From: Pseudomonadota bacterium
Lineage (GTDB): Bacteria; Pseudomonadota; Alphaproteobacteria; RF32; CAG-239
Reading direction: 5' to 3'
Assembly: GCA_018362935.1 (NCBI GenBank)
Contig: JAHALQ010000002.1
Span: 28,712-92,711 of the forward strand
Length of the DNA: 64,000 bases
In this document: positions 1 through 7,062 of the stretch, piece by piece
Position numbering within the stretch: the stretch's first letter is position 1
Layout of the letters: every line of letters begins with the position of its first letter
Notes under the pieces: model-generated
What the model was told of the DNA's origin: nothing
Database searches by the model: none
What the model saw: the letters and a program-made list of their open reading frames with translations, nothing else
Translations under genes and position numbers: made by a program

Positions 1-1
1 A

Positions 2-370
2 ATAAAAGCCTCCGGTGCGGAATATGACCGGATTGTTGCGGTCAGCCGCGGCGGGTTGATTCCCGCGGGCATACTGGCATATGAAATGGATATCCGCAAT
101 TGCGGCACGATTAACATGTCAAGTTATGACGGGACGCAAATGCGCGGCGACGATGAAATTGAAATGGCTGATGCGCCGCGGGATATTGACGCCAAAACGC
201 TGATTGTCGACGATTTGTCCGACAGCGGCAGGACTTTCCGGATTCTCCGCAAGTTATTCCCGCAGGCTCATTATGCCGCTGTTTACAGCAAAGAAAAAGG
301 CAAAGACGCCGTAGACCTCTTTGCCGTCGAAATGCCTGACGAATGGATTGTTTTCCCTTGGGATTTGTAA
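2..370 (+). CDS. gpt: Xanthine-guanine phosphoribosyltransferase, 5'-truncated by window edge
   Basis: This enzyme salvages guanine, xanthine and hypoxanthine by transferring phosphoribose from PRPP. The reading frame is open from base 2, so the gene begins before the window. Translation from base 2 gives a VSRGGLIPAGILA segment matching the conserved SRGGL region of bacterial Gpt. The PRPP-binding motif VDDLSDSGRT follows about 55 residues later. The C-terminal EWIVFPWDL resembles the end of E. coli Gpt but stops right after PWDL, so the protein lacks the extra tail of the E. coli enzyme. It converges on, and directly abuts, the PilT/DotB-like gene on the other strand. It is a housekeeping gene marking the left border of the secretion island. 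Family assignment is firm; substrate preference is inferred. Confidence 0.88.
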   Translation: MKASGAEYDRIVAVSRGGLIPAGILAYEMDIRNCGTINMSSYDGTQMRGDDEIEMADAPRDIDAKTLIVDDLSDSGRTFRILRKLFPQAHYAAVYSKEKGKDAVDLFAVEMPDEWIVFPWDL

Positions 371-1348
371 TTATTCGTCACGGATTTTCATGTCTGGAAA
401 CATCCCCAGCCCCCGCGCCATGCGCGTCATCTGCGTTTCGATGGATGTCGCCAGATTAAGGCGTCCGGTCTTGATGATTCCGCGAACCTGATCCCCTTTG
501 GTGGTGTCCGGATTGGCAAACAGGAATGAAATCTGCGGTTTCTTGACGGTCGTTCCTTCCAAAGACTGGTGGATGACTCCCAGCAGCCCGCGTGACAGCA
601 GGTCGTAAGCCAAATCTTCGCTCATGCCGCCGGCCGAAGCATATTTAACCACCGAGGCAATAGCGTCGGTAACGTTATTGGCGTGAATCGTTGACAAGAC
701 CATATGGCCGGAAGTCGCCGCGCGCAGAACTTCGCTGGCCGTATCGGGCGTGCGGATTTCGCCGACCAGAATATAGCGCGGTTTGGAGCGCAGAGCCGAT
801 TTCAGGGATTCGCCCCATTGGCCGTTTATCGGCAGAGTTTGTTTGCAAAGCCCCAGACCGCCGGTTGATACCGGATAAATCCCGTCCAGCGGCTGTTCGG
901 TCGGGTCTTCGATGGTATAGGCAAAGCCGCCCTCGGTCGACAGATATTCCTTCAGCAGGCTCGAAATAGAGGTTGTTTTGCCCGAGCCGGTCGGCCCAGC
1001 CCACAGAATCAGCCCCGAAGATTTGCGCAGGCTCATCAGGTATGTAACCAGTTCTTTCGGATAGCCGAGCACGTTAAACGGGGCGATTTTGGCAGGCATT
1101 TTGCGGGCGCAGTATTGAATGCCGTTTATCGTCGCCGAGCGCTCAATACGGTAAAAAACATTATGATAAGATACCGAGTAGCTTGGATTTTCGCCGTCCC
1201 AGGATTTTTCCAGCAGTTCGTAAAAGGCCTCAAAGTCTTCAGGTTCAAACGCAATCAGCGCATTGGACGTCCGCTTGTCGGGAATATATGCTTTCTTGTC
1301 CGGGGTGATATAAATATCGGAAAACTTGGTTTCGGTAATATTTGCCAT
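371..1348 (-). CDS. PilT/DotB-like secretion ATPase
   Basis: This 325-residue AAA+ ATPase belongs to the GspE/PilT/VirB11 superfamily and should form a cytoplasmic hexamer that powers a pilus or secretion channel. Visible motifs are Walker A GPTGSGKT at residues 118-125, an Asp box TIEDP near 145, Walker B ILVGEIR near 193, and a His box STIHANN. The spacing around KPRYILVGEIR and SGHMVLSTIHA resembles Legionella DotB and plasmid R64 TraJ more than the longer GspE. It lies last in the pil region, after the pilin genes and a terminator, so it may be transcribed separately. It could act in pilus retraction or as a second energiser of the T4SS, which has its own VirB11 at 43526-44494. Family is firm; role is inferred. 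Confidence 0.85.
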   Translation of the reverse strand: MANITETKFSDIYITPDKKAYIPDKRTSNALIAFEPEDFEAFYELLEKSWDGENPSYSVSYHNVFYRIERSATINGIQYCARKMPAKIAPFNVLGYPKELVTYLMSLRKSSGLILWAGPTGSGKTTSISSLLKEYLSTEGGFAYTIEDPTEQPLDGIYPVSTGGLGLCKQTLPINGQWGESLKSALRSKPRYILVGEIRTPDTASEVLRAATSGHMVLSTIHANNVTDAIASVVKYASAGGMSEDLAYDLLSRGLLGVIHQSLEGTTVKKPQISFLFANPDTTKGDQVRGIIKTGRLNLATSIETQMTRMARGLGMFPDMKIRDE

Positions 1349-1414
1349 TTGTGCCTCGTCTGCATGAATGATAATGTAAAATATATTAGCACCGAGATAT
1401 TAATTTTTTGCAAA

Positions 1415-1443
1415 GAAAAAGCCCGTATCGAAAGATACGGGCT
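1415..1443 (-). terminator. Rho-independent terminator after pilin gene 1
   Basis: A perfect 10-bp stem (AGCCCGTATC / GATACGGGCT) with a 4-base loop lies just downstream of the first pilin stop codon. On the minus strand it is followed by a T-rich run. It separates the pilin gene from the PilT/DotB-like ATPase gene. Confidence 0.85.
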
Positions 1444-1464
1444 GGATTGAACTCGGGAACAAGA

Positions 1465-2055
1465 TTAGTAATAAACCCATGTGATGGAGTTGACGGCGTT
1501 TCCGGATTTGCATTCCGTAAAGGCCTGTGACAGGGGAACCGGAAGCGCTTTTGCGGCGGCTGTCGACGAACCGTCATGGGCGGGGGCAAAAGTCGGGTCG
1601 TCAACGGCGGCTTCGCTGATATTGATGCCGACCAGGCCGTCGGAGCCCCAGTCGGTGCTGGCCAGACTGGCGCAGGTTTCTTTGCCGAGGCCGTTGAAGA
1701 CAATCGCAAATTTAGTATTGGAAGTTCCGCCGGCTTTGATAAGAACCTCGCCGCCGAAGGCATTGTGCAGTGTTGCAGAGTCTCCAGTTCCCGAAACCAT
1801 ATCCGTCGGCGCCAGATTATATGCGACGGCGTTGGCCGGCGTCAGGCCGGTGTAAGACGGCGAAGTCGCGTAAGCGGTACGAATGTTCATCAGCAGCATT
1901 GTCAGCTGGTCTTGCGCTTTGGTCAGCTTAAATTTGGCCATGGCTTTCGAATAGCCGGAAATACCGCCGACCGACAAAACGCCGATAATCGCGAGCACGC
2001 CCAGCATCTCCACCATGGAACGCCCGCTTTGTTCACTGTTAAATACCTTTTTCAT
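1465..2055 (-). CDS. Type IV prepilin-like protein, tandem paralogue 1
   Basis: This 196-residue protein has an 11-residue basic leader ending in Gly, then RSMVEMLGVLAIIGVLSVGG. That gives a prepilin-peptidase site with the canonical Glu at mature position 5 but Arg at position 1 instead of Phe or Met. The long hydrophobic N-terminal helix is followed by a globular domain with two Cys (KETCAS and TECKS), which probably form the D-region disulfide, and the chain ends in WVYY. It is near-identical to the next two genes over its first 60 residues and diverges afterwards. It has its own promoter (2092-2120), a good SD and its own terminator. It is probably a type IVb pilus subunit assembled by PilN-PilR upstream; which paralogue is the major subunit cannot be told. 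Confidence 0.85.
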   Translation of the reverse strand: MKKVFNSEQSGRSMVEMLGVLAIIGVLSVGGISGYSKAMAKFKLTKAQDQLTMLLMNIRTAYATSPSYTGLTPANAVAYNLAPTDMVSGTGDSATLHNAFGGEVLIKAGGTSNTKFAIVFNGLGKETCASLASTDWGSDGLVGINISEAAVDDPTFAPAHDGSSTAAAKALPVPLSQAFTECKSGNAVNSITWVYY

Positions 2056-2091
2056 TGTCTTTCTCCCAAGTTCTATGGTTTCTATAATCCC

Positions 2092-2120
2092 AGCATAACA
2101 AGAATATGTAAATTAGGCAA
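2092..2120 (-). promoter_or_regulatory. Sigma-70-type promoter of pilin gene 1
   Basis: On the minus strand, -35 TTGCCT and -10 TATGCT are separated by 17 bases, about 40 bases upstream of the pilin 1 start codon. The -35 box overlaps the conserved box at 2118-2139. Confidence 0.6.
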
Positions 2121-2139
2121 TCTTATCTTTAGTCATAAA
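2118..2139 (-). promoter_or_regulatory. Conserved 22-bp box upstream of pilin gene 1
   Basis: Minus-strand TTTATGACTAAAGATAAGATTG is repeated exactly upstream of pilin 2 (2837-2858), at about the same distance from the start codon and overlapping the -35 in both cases. Flanking sequence is not conserved, so the box may be an activator or repressor site. Pilin 3 lacks it. Confidence 0.5.
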
Positions 2140-2182
2140 CAGGCTCGGATTTATCTGCGGCGCTATGCCTTTGGTTATACTA

Positions 2183-2206
2183 AAAAACCGCCTTGCGGCG
2201 GCTTTA
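2183..2206 (-). terminator. Rho-independent terminator after pilin gene 2
   Basis: On the minus strand, a GC-rich stem (GCCGCC / GGCGGT) with a GCAA-type loop is followed by six T residues. It lies about 27 bases beyond the pilin 2 stop codon. Confidence 0.8.
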
Positions 2207-2232
2207 AAGAATTAGCGGCAGAATGCCGGCAA

Positions 2233-2775
2233 TTAATAATAAGTCCATGTAATTTCGTTGTCGGCCGTTGCGGCGGAACATCCGCTGAAAGCAGCCGGCA
2301 AAGAAATCGGAAGCTGGTCAACGGTATAAGAACCTGTTGTCAGAGCAATGCTGACCAAGCCGTCAGAACCCCAGTCGGTACTGGCGAGGCTGGCGCAGGT
2401 TTCCTTGCCGAGGCCGTCGAACTTAATGGAGAAACCGACATCGGCAACGCCGTTCAAGGCGCTTGTTGCTATCGTAACTGCACCGCCAAAAGCGTTATGT
2501 AAAGTTGAGCCGGCAATCATGTCGGAAGGTGCCAGATTATATGCGACGGCATTGGCGGCATTCAGCCCCGCATAGGACGGAGAAGTCGCATAAGCGGTAC
2601 GGATATTCATCAGCAGCATCGTCAGCTGGTCTTGCGCTTTGGTCAGCTTGAATTTAGCCATCGCTTTTGAGTAACCGGAAATGCCGCCAACCGACAAAAC
2701 GCCGATAATGGCAAGCACACCCAGCATCTCCACCATGGAACGCCCGCTCTGCTCGCTGTTGCTTAATCTTTTCAT
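2233..2775 (-). CDS. Type IV prepilin-like protein, tandem paralogue 2
   Basis: This 180-residue prepilin has the same architecture as its neighbours: an 11-residue leader ending in Gly, a RSMVEMLG cleavage region with Glu at +5, a hydrophobic helix, and a globular domain with two Cys (KETCAS and SGCSA), ending in WTYY. Residues 9-60 are identical or nearly so to paralogues 1 and 3 at protein level. At DNA level this copy carries more silent changes than copies 1 and 3 carry against each other. The distal domain differs in the loop before KFDGLGKETC. It has its own promoter (2812-2839), conserved upstream box, SD GGAGAA and terminator. It is likely a pilus subunit or an alternative subunit variant. 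Confidence 0.85.
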   Translation of the reverse strand: MKRLSNSEQSGRSMVEMLGVLAIIGVLSVGGISGYSKAMAKFKLTKAQDQLTMLLMNIRTAYATSPSYAGLNAANAVAYNLAPSDMIAGSTLHNAFGGAVTIATSALNGVADVGFSIKFDGLGKETCASLASTDWGSDGLVSIALTTGSYTVDQLPISLPAAFSGCSAATADNEITWTYY

Positions 2776-2811
2776 CGTTGTTCTCCAAAGTTCTGCATAT
2801 ATGATAAGAAC

Positions 2812-2839
2812 AGAATAACATTTTATATTATTCGGACAA
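2812..2839 (-). promoter_or_regulatory. Sigma-70-type promoter of pilin gene 2
   Basis: On the minus strand, -35 TTGTCC and -10 TATTCT are spaced by 16 bases, at the same place relative to the gene as the pilin 1 promoter. Confidence 0.5.
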
Positions 2840-2858
2840 TCTTATCTTTAGTCATAAA
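2837..2858 (-). promoter_or_regulatory. Conserved 22-bp box upstream of pilin gene 2
   Basis: This is an exact second copy of the box at 2118-2139 and overlaps the -35 element. It suggests shared control of pilin genes 1 and 2. Confidence 0.5.
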
Positions 2859-2927
2859 TATTTCTTGCTTATACCTTTTACCTACTTATACAATGCAAAT
2901 GTCCGTTTTGTCCATAGTTTTGTTTGT

Positions 2928-3458
2928 TTAATAATAGGTCCAGGTAATTGAGTTGCTGGCCGTGTCTTGTGCGCAGTTGCTAAAAGCTGTGGCAAGGGGG
3001 ATCGGCAAAGCGGATACGTTATGCGATGTTGAGTTTGCCGCAATGCTGACCAAGCCGTCAGTACCCCAGTCGGTACTCGCCAGGCTGGCGCAGGTTTCCT
3101 TGCCGAGACCGGCAAATTTGATTTCAAAGTTCAAATCATTGTTGCTTGTCGACAGGGTAACCGCACCGCCGAAAGCATTGTGCAGCGTCTCGCCGGTAAT
3201 CATGTCTGACGGCGCCAGATTATAGGCGATGGCATTTTTGGCATTCAGCCCCGAATAAGATGGAGAAGTCGCGTAAGCGGTACGGATGTTCATCAGCAGC
3301 ATCGTCAGCTGGTCTTGCGCTTTGGTCAGCTTAAACTTGGCCATGGCTTTCGAATAGCCGGAAATACCGCCGACCGACAAAACGCCGATAATCGCGAGCA
3401 CGCCCAGCATCTCCACCATGGAACGCCCTTTTTGGTCAACACAGAATAAATTTTTCAT
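2928..3458 (-). CDS. Type IV prepilin-like protein, tandem paralogue 3
   Basis: This 176-residue prepilin has leader MKNLFCVDQKG, then RSMVEMLG with Glu at +5, followed by the same hydrophobic helix and globular domain (Cys in KETCAS and SNCAQ), ending WTYY. About 90 bases of its 5' coding region match pilin 1 almost base for base, including silent positions, while pilin 2 differs. This points to recent gene conversion between copies 1 and 3. The leader differs from the other two, and the 22-bp upstream box is absent, so its expression may be controlled differently. It is the first pilin downstream of the pilus assembly operon, after a gap of about 190 bases. No convincing terminator was seen after it. 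Confidence 0.85.
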   Translation of the reverse strand: MKNLFCVDQKGRSMVEMLGVLAIIGVLSVGGISGYSKAMAKFKLTKAQDQLTMLLMNIRTAYATSPSYSGLNAKNAIAYNLAPSDMITGETLHNAFGGAVTLSTSNNDLNFEIKFAGLGKETCASLASTDWGTDGLVSIAANSTSHNVSALPIPLATAFSNCAQDTASNSITWTYY

Positions 3459-3645
3459 TATAAAACTCCCAAAAACTATTTTATGTACAGTTTACACGCA
3501 AGAAATTAAAAAATTATGAATAATCGCGATTCAAAACACCGGATAACAAGCTTTTTAACAATTTTCTGACAAAATTTCATATAGGAAATTCAATGTATTA
3601 GCTGTTGTGTATTTAAGTTAGACAAAATATCCTTATGTCTTATCA
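3459..3645. other. AT-rich gap between assembly operon and pilin genes
   Basis: This non-coding, AT-rich stretch lies between the pilin-like gene and pilin 3. It probably carries the pilin 3 promoter on the minus strand, but no -35/-10 pair stands out, and no hairpin or RNA gene was recognised. Confidence 0.4.
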
Positions 3646-4230
3646 TCATTCGCAATGCCAAATCAGCATATTAGTGCTCTTGCATATGCTTTGGACAAAA
3701 TCTTTTTTTATTGGCAGGGCAAATTCTTTGTCGCTCCAGGTAAAGTAGCGCTGCTCTTTGTCGTTGCCGACGGTAATCCCGGTAATGCCGAGCCAGAATT
3801 TCTCGTCAAATTTATAACTGGCCAGTTCTTCGCATTGTTTTTTGTTGAGGTTCTTATATATAATGTCAAAACCGCGCGCGCCGGGCATCAGTACCTCGGC
3901 ATCCGGGCCGCGCCCGATGAGGACTTCATTGCCGAAAAAACCGTTTAGACGTCCGTTTTGCAGCATTTCCTGCGGATAAATCTTGTTTTTGATAACGGTA
4001 TCGGTGCTTAACCCCCAAAAATCCGGACGGTTTTGATAATAGCGGCGGATATTGCCGCTGAGCCGGACAAGTTCATCCGCGGCCTGCCGGGTTCCGACGT
4101 CGGCTTCGTGCAAAAACAGCCAGCTGACTAAGGCAATTACGGCAATAACCGCTGCGCCGGCCCATATTTGAAAATGGTATGTCATACTGCGCAGGATTGC
4201 CGCTGCAAGAATTTTTAGCTTTTCTGTCAT
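3646..4230 (-). CDS. Pilin-like single-pass membrane protein (minor pilin candidate)
   Basis: This 194-residue protein has a transmembrane helix around residues 20-42 and a C-terminal domain that follows the pattern of the tandem pilins: a helix with IRRYYQNRPDFWGLS, a Pro-Gln-Glu-Met segment, NGFFGNEVLIG, then KKQCEELAS and a late Cys. It lacks the Gly-Arg-Ser-Met-Val-Glu processing site, so it is probably not cut by prepilin peptidase. The start at 4230 was chosen over a longer frame because it follows the PilR stop by one base and has a good SD (GGGAGCAGG). It is the last gene of the assembly operon. It could be a minor pilin or tip/initiation protein; this is inferred from the pilin-like domain and position. 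Confidence 0.6.
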   Translation of the reverse strand: MTEKLKILAAAILRSMTYHFQIWAGAAVIAVIALVSWLFLHEADVGTRQAADELVRLSGNIRRYYQNRPDFWGLSTDTVIKNKIYPQEMLQNGRLNGFFGNEVLIGRGPDAEVLMPGARGFDIIYKNLNKKQCEELASYKFDEKFWLGITGITVGNDKEQRYFTWSDKEFALPIKKDFVQSICKSTNMLIWHCE

Positions 4231-4231
4231 C

Positions 4232-5359
4232 TTAACCTGCTCCCATGCCGCTGGTAATCTGGTCTTGCATTTCAAACGTGCCCATTACCGCCCAGGCGAT
4301 AACCGCGCCGATGGACAGCAGCGCCACCATGTTCAGAATTCCGGCTTTTTCTTCAATCATATAAACTGATTCTTCCAGCCAGTCATTGGCCAGATTGTCC
4401 AGGGCTTCTTCAAAGTTGTCAAGCTCGGAATAAATTTTCAGGTCACCGATAATTTCCTTATCGGGAAAATCCAAATGCGTCTTGCCGAGTGCCTGGCCGA
4501 GGTTATCGCCGTTGTTGACAAAGACCAGCGTCTTGTCGATGCGTTCTTTCAGATAACGGCTTGCATCGCGGCGCAGCGCGCGCAGCGCTGTTGAAACCGG
4601 GGTTCCGCCTTTGACTAGGGCCGACAAAGCGAGCAGCCAGCTGATGCCGGTAAAGACCTTATACAAAGACCATGGCGGGATATTGTCAAAAATGGCGCGG
4701 ATTTTGCCTGTCCAGATGCCGATTGTAAAATAGATAATCGCCATGGTAATCGGCAGGCTGGCAAATGCAATCATCCAGTTGTCTTTAATCCAGCCCGACA
4801 AATCGACCAGGTCGCGCGCCAGCCCGCGCCAGCGAACTCCGGGCGCCGCGTCAATCATTGGCGGCACCATATAAACGCCGATGGCGTAAATAATTAAAAC
4901 CGCCATCATCAGCAGAAAACTCGGATAGGCAATGGCGCCGACAATCGGGCGAATCATTTTGGTTGAACCTTCGGTAACTTTAATCAGGTTCAGCAGCGCG
5001 CTTTCCAAGTCTGAAACGTCGCCGACCGAAAGCATCAGCCTTTCGCGGTCGGGTGCCCAGCCTTTGAGCGCGTCGGAAAAAGTTTTACCGTTGTTGAGCG
5101 CTTTTCCCCAAGCCGCAATGGCAATTGCCAGCGGTTCTCCGGGGTTTTTGCCGCCGTTGCTGGCGCCGTCGTGAAGCATGTCGAGGGCATCCATCAGCGA
5201 AAACCGGTTTTTCATCAGCGAAGCGATTTTGCGATAAAGCTTTAGGCGCACTTTGTTTGAAAATTGCATGACCAGTCGCGCATAATATTCTTCCACTTTG
5301 TTGAAATTATGCATGGCCTTGGCCAGTGATTTCGACTTTCTTTTCGTGTCTTCTGCCAT
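4232..5359 (-). CDS. pilR: Type IV pilus inner-membrane platform protein PilR (GspF family)
   Basis: This 375-residue polytopic protein belongs to the GspF/PilC/PilR family. It forms the inner-membrane platform that couples the assembly ATPase to pilin extraction. Two GspF domains are visible. The first (about 40-165) carries MLSVGDVSDLESALLNLIKV; it is followed by hydrophobic segments near 150-170 and 200-220. The second (about 240-360) ends in a last membrane helix near 345-365. Its length is typical of R64 PilR. It lies 11 bases after the PilQ stop and one base before the pilin-like gene, clearly in one operon with them. Confidence 0.87.
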   Translation of the reverse strand: MAEDTKRKSKSLAKAMHNFNKVEEYYARLVMQFSNKVRLKLYRKIASLMKNRFSLMDALDMLHDGASNGGKNPGEPLAIAIAAWGKALNNGKTFSDALKGWAPDRERLMLSVGDVSDLESALLNLIKVTEGSTKMIRPIVGAIAYPSFLLMMAVLIIYAIGVYMVPPMIDAAPGVRWRGLARDLVDLSGWIKDNWMIAFASLPITMAIIYFTIGIWTGKIRAIFDNIPPWSLYKVFTGISWLLALSALVKGGTPVSTALRALRRDASRYLKERIDKTLVFVNNGDNLGQALGKTHLDFPDKEIIGDLKIYSELDNFEEALDNLANDWLEESVYMIEEKAGILNMVALLSIGAVIAWAVMGTFEMQDQITSGMGAG

Positions 5360-5370
5360 CTTTTTCTACC

Positions 5371-7059
5371 CTAATATACCGGACGCTGATCCAAAAGGCC
5401 GCACCAGCGTTCCACTTCGTCCAAATCAATAAATCCCTTGAGCATGCGTTCAATCGCCGCTTCTTTCAGCGTCCGCCCGTTAAGGTCGCTGGTCCAGTAG
5501 TCAATGGCCTTGCGGGTTTCGCCGTCAATCATCAGTTTGAGGAATACCGCGTCCGGCAAGATAATTTCCGGAACGCACATACGCCCTTTAACGCCGGTGC
5601 CGCCGCAAAACTTGCATCCGGCGCCGCGGACAAAGGTGTTTTCCACGCCAAAGTCGCCCAAAGCCGTGCGCAGCCGTTGAAATGACGGGTCGTTTTGCCG
5701 CTCTTTGACGGACATACGGCAATGCGGGCATAATTTGCGGAACAGGCGCTGTGAAATCAGCCCTTTAATCAATTCGGGATCAAGCAGTTTAAATGTTTCC
5801 ACGCCCATATCGCGAAAACGGTTAAGAATGGCCGGAGCCGAGTTGGCGTGCAGCGTCGACCACATGCCGTGTCCGGACAGCGCGCCCTGAAAGGTCAGCT
5901 GTGCTGATGCCAGCGCGCGGATTTCGCCCACCATAATAACGTCGGGGTCGGATCGCAGCGCGGCTGACAACGCTTTGGTAAACTGTTCGGCCTTTTCCTC
6001 TTCCGTGTTGGCGTTGGTCACCGGCATCTGCCGCGCCCCGGGAATAGGATATTCCGGCGGGTCTTCCACCGTCAGAAGGTTTAATTCGTAGTTTTTCTCC
6101 TGCAAAAGCTTGATCATGTTTCTTTGCAGGGTTGTGGATTTTCCCGAACCCGTCGGGCCGGCGACAATGCTCAGTCCGACCGGAACCGCCCGCAGGCGGT
6201 AAAACAAGTCTTCTTCAAACTCGCCGAAGCCCAGCGCGGCCAAATCGCCGGAACCGTCGGGGTTGTCATCGGCGTAGAGCAGGCGCATAACCAGATATTG
6301 CGAACCGAAGGCAATCGGGTTGAACTGCAGACGGATAGCCAAGACGTTGTGCGGCAGCATCAGCTTGCCTTTGGAACCGCGCAGCGGCGTGGAACCGAGT
6401 TTTTGCGCGCCCTGAAACTCATTCTGCGTATAGTTGGAGTCCGAAATGTCGGCTGAGGCAAATGCGGCGCGGACAAATGCCTCGCCCCATTCTTTATTAT
6501 ATTCCATTTCCGTCTGCATCATGCCGTTGACGCGAAACATAATGACGGTATTGTCGGCCACAATGATATGGATATCCGACACTTTTTTAGCCGCAGCCTG
6601 AGCAACCACGTTCACAAAGTCTTTCTGCATTTGCAGCTGGTCAAGTTCGGTATCGGCGCTGATTTCGGCAGCGGCCTGCGCGCGTTCACCGATGCTGTAA
6701 ATGGCGTTCAGCTCGTTTTGGGAAATATAAATCGGCTTCGTAATATTGAGTTTTTTCTTGCGCGCCAAAACCTCAAAACTAAGCACGCGGCCGTCAAACT
6801 TATGGGTCTCGACCACCAGAAACCGGCCGTCGGCAAACAGCGCCAACAGGCGGCGCGTATCGTCGTTTACCACCAGTGAAGAACCCGGCAGGGTCAAAAG
6901 GCGGTTGCCGTTGGCAAAATAGGTGTCGACAATCGAAGATTTTTTTTCAGGCTCGGCTTCAATATCGGATTTGCGCGCACCGGATGCAGCTGCGGCTTCG
7001 TCAGCCGCAGTATCTTTGTCTTCTAATTTGATATTTTCTGCATCTTGTTCTTCAGCCAT
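5371..7059 (-). CDS. pilQ: Type IV pilus assembly ATPase PilQ (GspE family)
   Basis: This 562-residue ATPase of the GspE/PilB/PilQ family hydrolyses ATP in the cytoplasm to drive pilus extension. Visible motifs: Walker A GPTGSGKS at about 300-307, Asp box VEDPPEYPIPG near 330, Walker B IMVGEIR near 375, His box WSTLHANS, and a zinc-binding pair CPHC (about 443) and CKFC (about 484). The first 80 residues are acidic and Ala-rich and probably disordered. The region around 140-200 (SDIHIIVADNTVIMFRVNGMM) is the usual N2 domain. It begins 3 bases after the PilP-like stop and is followed 11 bases later by PilR. The family is certain; the name follows the R64-type gene order. Confidence 0.9.
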   Translation of the reverse strand: MAEEQDAENIKLEDKDTAADEAAAASGARKSDIEAEPEKKSSIVDTYFANGNRLLTLPGSSLVVNDDTRRLLALFADGRFLVVETHKFDGRVLSFEVLARKKKLNITKPIYISQNELNAIYSIGERAQAAAEISADTELDQLQMQKDFVNVVAQAAAKKVSDIHIIVADNTVIMFRVNGMMQTEMEYNKEWGEAFVRAAFASADISDSNYTQNEFQGAQKLGSTPLRGSKGKLMLPHNVLAIRLQFNPIAFGSQYLVMRLLYADDNPDGSGDLAALGFGEFEEDLFYRLRAVPVGLSIVAGPTGSGKSTTLQRNMIKLLQEKNYELNLLTVEDPPEYPIPGARQMPVTNANTEEEKAEQFTKALSAALRSDPDVIMVGEIRALASAQLTFQGALSGHGMWSTLHANSAPAILNRFRDMGVETFKLLDPELIKGLISQRLFRKLCPHCRMSVKERQNDPSFQRLRTALGDFGVENTFVRGAGCKFCGGTGVKGRMCVPEIILPDAVFLKLMIDGETRKAIDYWTSDLNGRTLKEAAIERMLKGFIDLDEVERWCGLLDQRPVY

Positions 7060-7062
7060 TTT

